From the NCBI GenBank assembly GCA_937915045.1, contig CALDNM010000135.1, forward strand, positions 1 to 24,908: a stretch of DNA of 24,908 bases, given 5' to 3'. The DNA is from an uncultured Clostridia bacterium (GTDB lineage Bacteria; Bacillota; Clostridia; Peptostreptococcales; Anaerovoracaceae). The first letter of the stretch is position 1. Every line of letters begins with the position of its first letter. Below, piece by piece: positions 15,661 to 23,168 of this stretch. The notes below the pieces were generated by a model. That model saw nothing but the letters and a program-made list of their open reading frames with translations. It was not told the origin of the DNA and searched no databases. Both the position numbers and the translations under genes were made by a program.

Positions 15661-16080
15661 ATGACAAAAGCTAAAAAAACAGCAGCTCTCATATTGTCTG
15701 TAGTCGTTATGCTGGCCATGACTTCAGCATGCGTTATTGGTCTTACGGTCAACGCGGCGGAAGTATCGTCTGCAGTGACACAATCTCAAAATCCGGTACT
15801 CATCAAAGATGTGTCCTATGATTCAAGCGCGAAGACCGTGACTATAAGATTCCAGAAAAAAGTTTCCTGGAAATCGAGTTCGGCTTCAGCCAAAGTCGTA
15901 CGTCAGCACAAAACAAGCAACTATGTCACATCTATAAAGCGCAGAACGAGCGCGAAGATAATAGTCAATGTGAAAAGCCTTCCCCGCGGACGCAACTATC
16001 AATTCACCGTTTCAGGTGTGAAGGTCAAAGGCACTTCGGGCAAATACACAAGCAGCAAAGGCGCCTTTTCAGTCAGATAA
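15661..16080 (+). CDS. Small, strongly basic exported protein
   Basis: I do not recognise the family. The 139-residue product has a signal peptide: positive KAKK start, hydrophobic core to about residue 30, and a VNA cleavage site near residue 32. The mature part of about 107 residues has about 21 Lys/Arg against three Asp/Glu, many Ser/Thr, and alternating hydrophobic stretches (KTVTIRF, KIIVNV, YQFTVSGVKV) suggesting one beta-sandwich domain. A high positive charge would suit binding to teichoic acids, phospholipid heads or nucleic acid at the cell surface; this is inference. AAGGAGG lies 14 bases before the ATG at 15661, rather far, so an in-frame TTG at 15628, preceded by AGAGGGATAGGG, is an alternative start adding 11 residues. 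It lies downstream of the two-component genes and behind the 11-base direct repeat. Confidence 0.75.
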   Translation: MTKAKKTAALILSVVVMLAMTSACVIGLTVNAAEVSSAVTQSQNPVLIKDVSYDSSAKTVTIRFQKKVSWKSSSASAKVVRQHKTSNYVTSIKRRTSAKIIVNVKSLPRGRNYQFTVSGVKVKGTSGKYTSSKGAFSVR

Positions 16081-16117
16081 CAAAGGATACTGAACACATC
16101 CTTATTGTATAGAAACC

Positions 16118-16162
16118 AGGAAGCATACAGATCGGCAGATCAGAAAGCTTCCTCTTTTTTTA
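16118..16162 (+). terminator. Rho-independent terminator after the exported-protein gene
   Basis: AGGAAGC (16118-16124) pairs with GCTTCCT (16147-16153) around a 22-base loop that can itself fold through two GATC tetramers, and is followed by a run of seven Ts. A weaker hairpin, AAGGAT/ATCCTT (16083-16103), lies just upstream. It separates the plus-strand module from dinB, which converges and ends at 16160. Confidence 0.7.
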
Positions 16163-17386
16163 TTCTTTATTATCATGCGGATCCTCATCTACGCCGATAT
16201 CATTATTTATCGTCCTTCCAAAAGATATAGATGAATCACCGAACTTGTCTCTTATGTCATCGATAGCGCGAGCTATCTGCTGTGACTTCTCTCTCCCCTC
16301 TTCCTTTTCAGCAAAGAGTGATATCTGTTCCGACTCGTCTTCATCACGAAGGTTTATGCCGGTGATAGTGAGGAGCCTGATCGGATCTCCGGTCCTCCAT
16401 GAATTGTGGATTATATCGAGCGCCGCGGCCGCTATCTCATCGGGAAGGTTTGTACCGTTCTCAAGTTGTTTTTGTCTTGATATCGACTTGAACCCCGGAT
16501 CCTTGATATCCACCTTTATCCCGCCGGCCTTCATCTCATATTTTCTGAGCCTGCTCGATATCCTGTCCGAAAGTCCTACCGCGGCGACCCTTATATCATC
16601 TTCAGTCACTAGATCTCTTTTAAAAGTAACTCCATTGCCGACAGATTTGATCCTGCGTCTTTCACTGCCGAGTGCCACGGGACTGTCATCGAGACCGTTT
16701 GCGTATCTATGCAGATCTCCTCCCATTTTGCCGAGCAGCATCGTCAGCACAGCGGGATCCGCCGACGCAATATCACCGATCGTCATGATACCACTCGCTC
16801 CGAGCTTCGCCGCGCTGGCTTTTCCTACAAAGAAAAGTTCTCCGGCCGGCATAGGCCAGAGGATATCCTTGAAATTCTCTCTTGAAATGATAGTCGTAGC
16901 ATCCGGCTTTTTATACTCACTTCCCATCTTCGCGAAGATCTTGTTGAATGACACCCCCACGGAAAGGGTCAGCCCGAGCTCCCGCTTTGCAGTCTCCCTT
17001 ATTTCGTCGCCTATCTTCTTCCCGTCTCCAAAAAGTTTCCTGCTAGCCGTCACATCAAGCCACGACTCATCGATAGAAAACGGTTCCACCATATCAGTAT
17101 ATCTTCCGTATATCTCGTTCATCAGTCTGCTGTAATGTTTGTATTTCCTCATATGCGGAGGGACGCACTGAAGGCCGGGGCATTTCCTTTTTGCCTGCCA
17201 CAGCGTCTCAGCCGTGACGATCCCGTACTTCTTCGCCTCCTCATTTTTAGCCAGAATAATACCATGACGATTATCCGGGTTCCCGCACACCGCCATTGGT
17301 ACATCGCGCAGATCCGGTCTGTCGAGAAGCTCGACAGAAGCGAAAAAGCCGTTCATATCGCAATGTAATATTACTCTGTCTTCCAT
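16160..17386 (-). CDS. dinB: DNA polymerase IV (Y-family translesion polymerase)
   Basis: This 408-residue Y-family polymerase copies past damaged bases. The catalytic acids are D10 (in HCDMNGFF), D106 and E107 (in SIDESWLDVT). The steric-gate aromatic that excludes ribonucleotides is F15. ETLWQAKRKCP and the palm, fingers and thumb regions follow in normal order, then the little-finger domain. QISLF at 354-358 is a beta-clamp-binding motif placed near, but not at, the C-terminus; about 50 residues follow. The ATG abuts the stop of the upstream transporter gene (TAAATG), with only a weak purine-rich site, so translation probably depends on coupling. I see no separate promoter or LexA-like box next to it; expression should follow the typA-dnaE unit. 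Confidence 0.96.
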   Translation of the reverse strand: MEDRVILHCDMNGFFASVELLDRPDLRDVPMAVCGNPDNRHGIILAKNEEAKKYGIVTAETLWQAKRKCPGLQCVPPHMRKYKHYSRLMNEIYGRYTDMVEPFSIDESWLDVTASRKLFGDGKKIGDEIRETAKRELGLTLSVGVSFNKIFAKMGSEYKKPDATTIISRENFKDILWPMPAGELFFVGKASAAKLGASGIMTIGDIASADPAVLTMLLGKMGGDLHRYANGLDDSPVALGSERRRIKSVGNGVTFKRDLVTEDDIRVAAVGLSDRISSRLRKYEMKAGGIKVDIKDPGFKSISRQKQLENGTNLPDEIAAAALDIIHNSWRTGDPIRLLTITGINLRDEDESEQISLFAEKEEGREKSQQIARAIDDIRDKFGDSSISFGRTINNDIGVDEDPHDNKE

Positions 17387-18661
17387 TTACTTTGCCCGTT
17401 TATTTATATATTTCGCGGTGGTTTTGCTGTACATTATTTTCTGACTGCCATACAAGCTGTAATATCCGCTCATAAGGAAACTTATCGCGCAGGCCACAGC
17501 ATAGTAGATTATACCGCCGCCTCCGAAGAATTCTATCCCGAGTATTATTGAAGCGATCGGGCAGTTGACAGCTCCGCAGAAAGTAGCCACAAGCCCTATA
17601 GCCGCGGCAAATCCAGGATCGAGCCCTATCAGCCCGCCTGCCCAGCATCCCATCGACGCGCCGATGAAAAAAGTCGGCACTATCTCTCCGCCTTTATATC
17701 CTGATCCAAGACATACAGCCGTGAACAGCAGCTTGACCGCGAAGCTGTACCAGTCCGCGTTTCCTCCAAGAGCTTTCAGTATCACGTTCATGCCTGAACC
17801 ATTATAATTGCCGGACGGGAATATGAGAGTCAGCAGAATCAGGCAGCATCCTCCGACAGCGAGCCTTATGTATCTGTTATTGAATTTCGTTACAAAGAAT
17901 CTTCTCGTATGCTCAAAGACGACCACCAGCCCTGCCGCGAGCGCCGCGCAGAAGAGTCCAAGCAGCGCAACTTTAAGAACGATCATCACATCTATATCCG
18001 GAAGATGCACTATAGCCATAGCTGTGCTGCTGAGTCCTGCCATTCTGGCAAAAGTATACGCTACGAGCGAAGAGACAAGACATGGGAGAAGCGCGGAATA
18101 ATACATCACTCCGACGCTTACGACCTCCATAGCGAACACCGTCGCTGTCAGAGGTGTACAGAAAAGCGCTGAAAACATGGCTGCTGTTCCGCTCAGGATC
18201 ATGATAGACATATCGCTTTCTTCCATATCAAAAAGCCCGCCCAGGAATTCACCGATCGATCCGCCTATCTGGAGCGCCGCGCCTTCTCTTCCGGCAGAGC
18301 CTCCGCATATATGTGTTATGATAGTGCTCAGATATATGATCGGCGAAAGAGAAAAAGGTATCTCATCATCGCCGCGCACTCCGTCGATAACGCGGCTCAG
18401 GCCCTTTACATTATGCACCCCGGCAAGATTGTACATAAGCGCGATCAAAAGACCGCCGGCAGGCAGCACATAGATCATCCATGTGTTTTGTGAATAGAAT
18501 TTGTCGCTCATATCCACTGTCATGACAAAAACGATCCCTATACCTCCGCCGATGGATCCTACGATTATCGATATCATAAGCCACTTTATCAGATCCTGCG
18601 AAAGACCGCCTATGTCTCTGAGCTTATTTATTATTCTTTCTTTAAGCGTTTTTTTCTTCAT
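17387..18661 (-). CDS. CLC-family anion channel/antiporter with CLC-F-like signatures
   Basis: A polytopic inner-membrane protein of 424 residues. CLC signatures: GSAGREGAALQIGG with the gating glutamate E126, CTPLTATVFAME (ending at E179), and GYKGGEIVPTFF with E326. The usual chloride motif GSGIP is absent and replaced by KGLSRVID (86-93). Position 180, where proton-coupled chloride exchangers carry a second glutamate, is valine. From memory, fluoride CLC-F proteins have E118, E318 and Y396; here E126, E326 and Y404 lie at a constant offset of eight. These traits suggest a fluoride-type or atypical CLC rather than a standard chloride exchanger. It follows pfkA by seven bases; the ribosome site AAAAGGG is only two or three bases from the ATG, an unusually short spacing. 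No fluoride riboswitch can fit in this gap. Confidence 0.88.
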   Translation of the reverse strand: MKKKTLKERIINKLRDIGGLSQDLIKWLMISIIVGSIGGGIGIVFVMTVDMSDKFYSQNTWMIYVLPAGGLLIALMYNLAGVHNVKGLSRVIDGVRGDDEIPFSLSPIIYLSTIITHICGGSAGREGAALQIGGSIGEFLGGLFDMEESDMSIMILSGTAAMFSALFCTPLTATVFAMEVVSVGVMYYSALLPCLVSSLVAYTFARMAGLSSTAMAIVHLPDIDVMIVLKVALLGLFCAALAAGLVVVFEHTRRFFVTKFNNRYIRLAVGGCCLILLTLIFPSGNYNGSGMNVILKALGGNADWYSFAVKLLFTAVCLGSGYKGGEIVPTFFIGASMGCWAGGLIGLDPGFAAAIGLVATFCGAVNCPIASIILGIEFFGGGGIIYYAVACAISFLMSGYYSLYGSQKIMYSKTTAKYINKRAK

Positions 18662-18668
18662 TTCCCTT

Positions 18669-19631
18669 TTACTTCGAAAGATTATCTATGAGACTTAAAA
18701 GTTCGAGATCGACCTGCCTCTTTGTCGCTACAGCTTCATCGATATCGATATCTATTATCTCGTTTCCCGACAGTCCTATCGCCCGGCTGCCGCTGTCGGC
18801 GTCGATCAGTTCCACGGTCCTGCTGCCTATAAGGCTCGCGAGCATCCTGTCCTTAGCCGAAGGAGATCCGCCTCTCTGCAGATACGCCAGTACGACTGAA
18901 CGCACTTCCTGCCCTGTACCCTGAGATATGATGTCGCAGAGTTTTTCCGTCGATATATCGACTCCTTCCGCTTTGATTATTATGCTGTGGTTCTTATTTC
19001 TCTCTACGCCTTCAAGTATCTTCGTGATCACCGCGCCTGTATCTACAGGGACCTCCGGGATAAAGATATAATCTGCGCCGCCGGTCACTCCCGCGTAGAG
19101 AGCGATGTCGCCGCATTCTCTGCCCATTACTTCTACAACTGTCGTTCTGTCGTGAGCTGAAGCGGTATCGCGTATCTTGCTGACCGCGTCGAGAACAGTA
19201 TTTACAGCAGTATCAAATCCTATAGTATAATCTGTATAGCCCTGATCGTTGTCTATCGTGCAAGGGATGCACATCACCGCTATGCCCTTTTTCGAAAGAT
19301 CTGCCGCTCCCCTGAAGCTGCCGTCTCCTCCGCATACGACAAGCGCGTCGATACCGTGCTTGTTCAGATTTTCTATCGCTTTGTCCTGACCGAAAAACGA
19401 TTTGAATCTTTCACTTCTCGCCGTCTTTAGCACAGTGCCGCCGTTCTGTATTATATCGCCCACGTCTTCACGTGTCAGGAGCTTCATGTCATCTTCGATC
19501 AGCCCCTCGAAACCTCTCATTATGCCCACAGTCTCTATTCCATAAGTATAAGCCGTACGAACTACCGCGCGGATAGCAGCGTTCATTCCAGGCGCGTCGC
19601 CGCCACTTGTAAGTATCCCTATTTTCTTCAT
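18669..19631 (-). CDS. pfkA: ATP-dependent 6-phosphofructokinase
   Basis: This 320-residue glycolytic enzyme phosphorylates fructose 6-phosphate to the 1,6-bisphosphate and is the main control point of glycolysis. The length equals that of the Escherichia coli and Bacillus enzymes, and numbering aligns without shift: G11 (TSGGDAPGMN), GGDGS at 101-105 with G104, which marks ATP rather than pyrophosphate use, TIDND with catalytic D127, and MGRECGD. Position 124, normally Gly in ATP enzymes and Lys in pyrophosphate enzymes, is Cys here (IPCTIDND). AGGAGGAGAAGG precedes the ATG. It follows dnaE by 24 bases, the dnaE-pfkA order seen in many Firmicutes. Confidence 0.97.
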   Translation of the reverse strand: MKKIGILTSGGDAPGMNAAIRAVVRTAYTYGIETVGIMRGFEGLIEDDMKLLTREDVGDIIQNGGTVLKTARSERFKSFFGQDKAIENLNKHGIDALVVCGGDGSFRGAADLSKKGIAVMCIPCTIDNDQGYTDYTIGFDTAVNTVLDAVSKIRDTASAHDRTTVVEVMGRECGDIALYAGVTGGADYIFIPEVPVDTGAVITKILEGVERNKNHSIIIKAEGVDISTEKLCDIISQGTGQEVRSVVLAYLQRGGSPSAKDRMLASLIGSRTVELIDADSGSRAIGLSGNEIIDIDIDEAVATKRQVDLELLSLIDNLSK

Positions 19632-19655
19632 TTCCTTCTCCTCCTGAATTATGCT

Positions 19656-22600
19656 CTATTGCTCTATTTTTACGTTTTCACTTCCAAGCAGTTCCGATGC
19701 CGCTGCTCTTAGCCCGCTGCACGGCTCGACTCTAAGCTGGTCTGACGCCATGAGAGGCTTCCTGCCCGGCGGATATATTATGACCGGGGTATTTCCTGGC
19801 CATTCCCTGAGCAGTTCCTTTATCTTTTCAATTCCCTCATCCGCGTCCATCGCGGCAGGTATCCTGAACTTTGCCGGCTTTGATCCTTCGCCGGTGAACT
19901 CGTTTATAGACTTGATCACAGAAGCTATGATCTTCGGAGACTCATCCTCCTTGAAATTCAGCCTGCCCTCTATGACTATCACAGCGTCGTCTTTCAAAAG
20001 CCCCATGTATTTCTCATATGTGTTTGGGAAAACGATGATCTCCATCTCACCGCAGAGGTCTTCTACCTGGACGAACGCCATCATCTTGTTCGATTTAGTG
20101 ATGAGTGTCCTCTTCCCGGATATTATGCCTGCCGCAGTAACGTTCTGTCCGTCGTATATCCGCGGTTTCGCGTTATTTACACCCGTTTCATCTTCTTCTG
20201 CCGGCGCGTCACTCAGCTTGAATCTGTCCCCCGTTATCGTGACGATGCCCTTTAGGATCTTTTCGTATTCTTTAAGCGGATGATCTGTCAGATATACTCC
20301 GAGCTTTTCCTTTTCCATGGCCGCGAGCCTGCGCTTGTCGAACTCCTTCACGTCAGGCAGCTTGGCATGCGCCGAAGATGTCTCCATCTCGTCCGAGTTT
20401 AGCTGGAACAGAGATATCTGCCCTGCAATATTTTTTTTCGCGTTGTTCTGCGCCGATGAAATAAGCTGTTCATACACTGAAAGATGCTGCGCCCTGTTTC
20501 CTTCGAGCGAAGATGTCGCTCCGCATTCTATAAGACTTTCTATAGCCGATTTGTTGATCTTATGCACATCGAGGCCGCTTATAAAATCGAATATCGTAGA
20601 TGGTTTTCCTTTCGTCTCCCTGGCTTCTACGATCGCGTCGATGACACCTTCTCCGACATTCTTGACAGCCTGCAGTCCGTACACTATCTTCCCGTCGGAT
20701 ACTGAGAATTTCTTCCCGCCCGTATTCACATCAGGAGGAAGCACCTCTATCCCCATATCTCCGCAGTTCCTTATATAAAGCGCGAGCTGCGACGAATCTC
20801 CCATGAAATTCGACATCAGGGCTGCCATGAACTCAGCAGGATAATGATACTTAAGGTATCCTGTCTCATATCCTACCACAGCGTAAGCCGCAGCGTGCGA
20901 TTTGTTGAACGCGTACGAAGCGAAACTGACCATCTGATTGTATATCTGCTCAGCCGCCTGCTCAGGGACCCCGTTCCTCACGGCGCCCTTTATGACGATA
21001 TCTCCGTTTTCATCTGTCTTTCCGTTTATGAAATACTCTTTTTCCTCGAGCATCACATTCATCTTTTTCTTGCTCATCGCGCGGCGTACAAGATCTGAAC
21101 GTCCATAGCTGTACCCTGCGAGATCACGAACTATCTGCATGACCTGCTCCTGATATACCATACAGCCATACGTAACGGAAAGTATAGGTTCGAGACTTTT
21201 ATCTATGTACTTGATACTGTCCGGATGCTTCTTGTTTTCGATATAAGTCGGAATCGAAGCCATCGGGCCCGGCCTGTAAAGCGCGATGCCCGCTATTATA
21301 TCCTCAAAACAGTCAGGCTTCAGGCTGCGCATGAACGATGTCATCCCTTCGCTTTCGAGCTGGAACACTCCGTCAGTATTTCCTTCCGATATCATCCTGA
21401 AGACTTCAGGGTCATCATATTCCATTTTGGAAAAATCTATATCCACGCCGTGATCCTCACGGATCATCGCGAGGGCGTCCCTTATTATCGTGAGCGTCCG
21501 AAGGCCAAGAAAATCCATTTTAAGAAGTCCAAGTTCTTCGATAGTCGTCATCGTGAACTGCGTGGCAGGCCCCTTCTCAGTAAGCGTCAGCGGCACATAT
21601 TCATCCACCGGATCCTTTGTGATCACAACTCCCGCCGCGTGAGTGGAAGCGTGGCGCGGCATTCCTTCAAGCGCGCGCGAAAGATCGATGATCTTCTTTG
21701 TATTCGCGTCCGTATCATATTTCCCCTTCAGTTCCGGATTCATCTGAAGCGCTTTATCTATCGTCATGCCAAGCTGATTCGGCACGGCTTTAGCTATCGC
21801 GTCCGTTTCTCCATAACTGACATTGAGCACGCGTCCTACATCTCTGATCGCGAGTTTTGCTTTCATAGTACCAAAAGTGACTATCTGCGCGACATGATCG
21901 GCCCCGTATTTTCTCTGGACATATTCGATGACTTCATGCCTTCTCTCATAGCAAAAATCGATATCGATATCCGGCATACTCACCCTTTCAGGATTGAGAA
22001 ACCTCTCGAAAATGAGATTATACTTTATAGGATCGATGTCTGTTATCCTGAGGCAGTACGACACGATGCTCCCCGCTGCTGATCCCCTGCCGGGTCCCAC
22101 TACTATACCGTGTGACTTCGCGTAGTTTATGAAATCCCATACTATGAGAAAATATTCCACATATCCCATGTTTTCTATAGTCGAAAGCTCATACTCGAGC
22201 CTGTCCCTCAGTTTCTGATCCGGATCAGGATACCTCTCCATGAAACCGTTTTCACACAGAGACCTGAGATATGTCCTGTTATCCATGCCTTCAGGCGGTA
22301 CGAATTCAGGCAGATGCAGATGTCCGAATTCAAATTCGACATTGCACCTTTCCGCTATTTTATGGGTATTGTCCAGAGCTTCAGGAACAGCCGCGAAGAT
22401 CTTTCGCATCTCTTCCTCACTCTTGAGATAGAACTGATCGTTCGGGAATTTCATCCTCTTTTCGTCATCTACTGTTGATCCTGTCTGGATGCAGAGCAGT
22501 ACATCATGCACCTTCGCGTCGCTCTGTCTGATGTAATGGACATCGTTCGTGGCGATGAGAGGTATGCCCGTCTCTTCATGGAGCTTCATCATATCCGGAA

Positions 22601-23156
22601 GGATCGCGGCTTCTTCTTCCAGCCCCTGATCCTGGAGTTCGAGGAAGAAATTATCCTCTCCGAATATATCTCGGAATTCCAATGCCTGCTTTTTCGCGCC
22701 CTCGTAATCACGCTGCATAAGCCTCTGCTGCACATCTCCCGCAAGGCAGGCGGACGTCGCGATTATGCCCTTACTGTATTTTCTCAGGACATCTTTGTCG
22801 ATCCTCGGCTTGTAATAAAAGCCTTCTGTGAATCCGATCGATACGATCTTTATCAGATTCCTGTAACCTTCGTTCGTCTCCGCCAGCAGGACGAGATGAT
22901 GCATCCTTCTGTCCTTCTCGGGATCTTTTTCGAGATGCGATCTGGCCGCTGTATAGACTTCACAGCCTATCACAGGCCGGATACCCTGCTTTTTGCATTC
23001 ACGATAAAAATCCACAGCGCCATACATGACGCCGTGGTCTGTTATTGCCAGCGAATCCATCCCTAGCTCTTTCGCGCGCGCAACGACGTCCTTGATGACT
23101 GCCGCGCCATCAAGGAGACTGTACTGCGTATGAAGATGAAGATGAGTAAAAGACAT
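19656..23156 (-). CDS. dnaE: DNA polymerase III subunit alpha (DnaE)
   Basis: A C-family replicative polymerase of 1166 residues, the usual DnaE length. Order of domains: PHP domain (HLHLHTQYSLLDGA at 5-18, ITDHGVMYG at 38-46), palm with GPGRGSAAGS (354-363) and catalytic aspartates in MPDIDIDF (D396, D398, D400), fingers with the active-site RPGPM segment, helix-hairpin-helix region, QISLF at 913-917 as the internal beta-clamp-binding motif, and an OB-fold near 1000-1080. In Firmicutes DnaE extends RNA primers and works beside PolC; PolC is not in this window. The ATG at 23156 has AGAAGG upstream, placed across the typA stop region; only 12 bases separate it from typA. Confidence 0.98.
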   Translation of the reverse strand: MSFTHLHLHTQYSLLDGAAVIKDVVARAKELGMDSLAITDHGVMYGAVDFYRECKKQGIRPVIGCEVYTAARSHLEKDPEKDRRMHHLVLLAETNEGYRNLIKIVSIGFTEGFYYKPRIDKDVLRKYSKGIIATSACLAGDVQQRLMQRDYEGAKKQALEFRDIFGEDNFFLELQDQGLEEEAAILPDMMKLHEETGIPLIATNDVHYIRQSDAKVHDVLLCIQTGSTVDDEKRMKFPNDQFYLKSEEEMRKIFAAVPEALDNTHKIAERCNVEFEFGHLHLPEFVPPEGMDNRTYLRSLCENGFMERYPDPDQKLRDRLEYELSTIENMGYVEYFLIVWDFINYAKSHGIVVGPGRGSAAGSIVSYCLRITDIDPIKYNLIFERFLNPERVSMPDIDIDFCYERRHEVIEYVQRKYGADHVAQIVTFGTMKAKLAIRDVGRVLNVSYGETDAIAKAVPNQLGMTIDKALQMNPELKGKYDTDANTKKIIDLSRALEGMPRHASTHAAGVVITKDPVDEYVPLTLTEKGPATQFTMTTIEELGLLKMDFLGLRTLTIIRDALAMIREDHGVDIDFSKMEYDDPEVFRMISEGNTDGVFQLESEGMTSFMRSLKPDCFEDIIAGIALYRPGPMASIPTYIENKKHPDSIKYIDKSLEPILSVTYGCMVYQEQVMQIVRDLAGYSYGRSDLVRRAMSKKKMNVMLEEKEYFINGKTDENGDIVIKGAVRNGVPEQAAEQIYNQMVSFASYAFNKSHAAAYAVVGYETGYLKYHYPAEFMAALMSNFMGDSSQLALYIRNCGDMGIEVLPPDVNTGGKKFSVSDGKIVYGLQAVKNVGEGVIDAIVEARETKGKPSTIFDFISGLDVHKINKSAIESLIECGATSSLEGNRAQHLSVYEQLISSAQNNAKKNIAGQISLFQLNSDEMETSSAHAKLPDVKEFDKRRLAAMEKEKLGVYLTDHPLKEYEKILKGIVTITGDRFKLSDAPAEEDETGVNNAKPRIYDGQNVTAAGIISGKRTLITKSNKMMAFVQVEDLCGEMEIIVFPNTYEKYMGLLKDDAVIVIEGRLNFKEDESPKIIASVIKSINEFTGEGSKPAKFRIPAAMDADEGIEKIKELLREWPGNTPVIIYPPGRKPLMASDQLRVEPCSGLRAAASELLGSENVKIEQ

Positions 23157-23168
23157 TATTTACCTTCT

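Noticed and set aside
15661..15738. Lipoprotein reading of the exported protein (Cys after TSA near residue 24)
   Set aside because: The Cys lies inside the hydrophobic core, is followed by more hydrophobic residues, and lacks the Leu at -3 expected of a lipobox.
16245..17135. 296-residue serine-rich open frame on the plus strand
   Set aside because: It is the antisense shadow of dinB, whose catalytic motifs lie across it on the minus strand.
18662..18668. Search for a fluoride riboswitch before the CLC-F-like gene
   Set aside because: Only seven bases separate pfkA and the transporter gene, so no riboswitch can be present there; one could only exist at the operon start outside the window.
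21225..22082. 285-residue His/Arg-rich open frame on the plus strand
   Set aside because: It is antisense to the polymerase core of dnaE, with low-complexity composition and no start signals.
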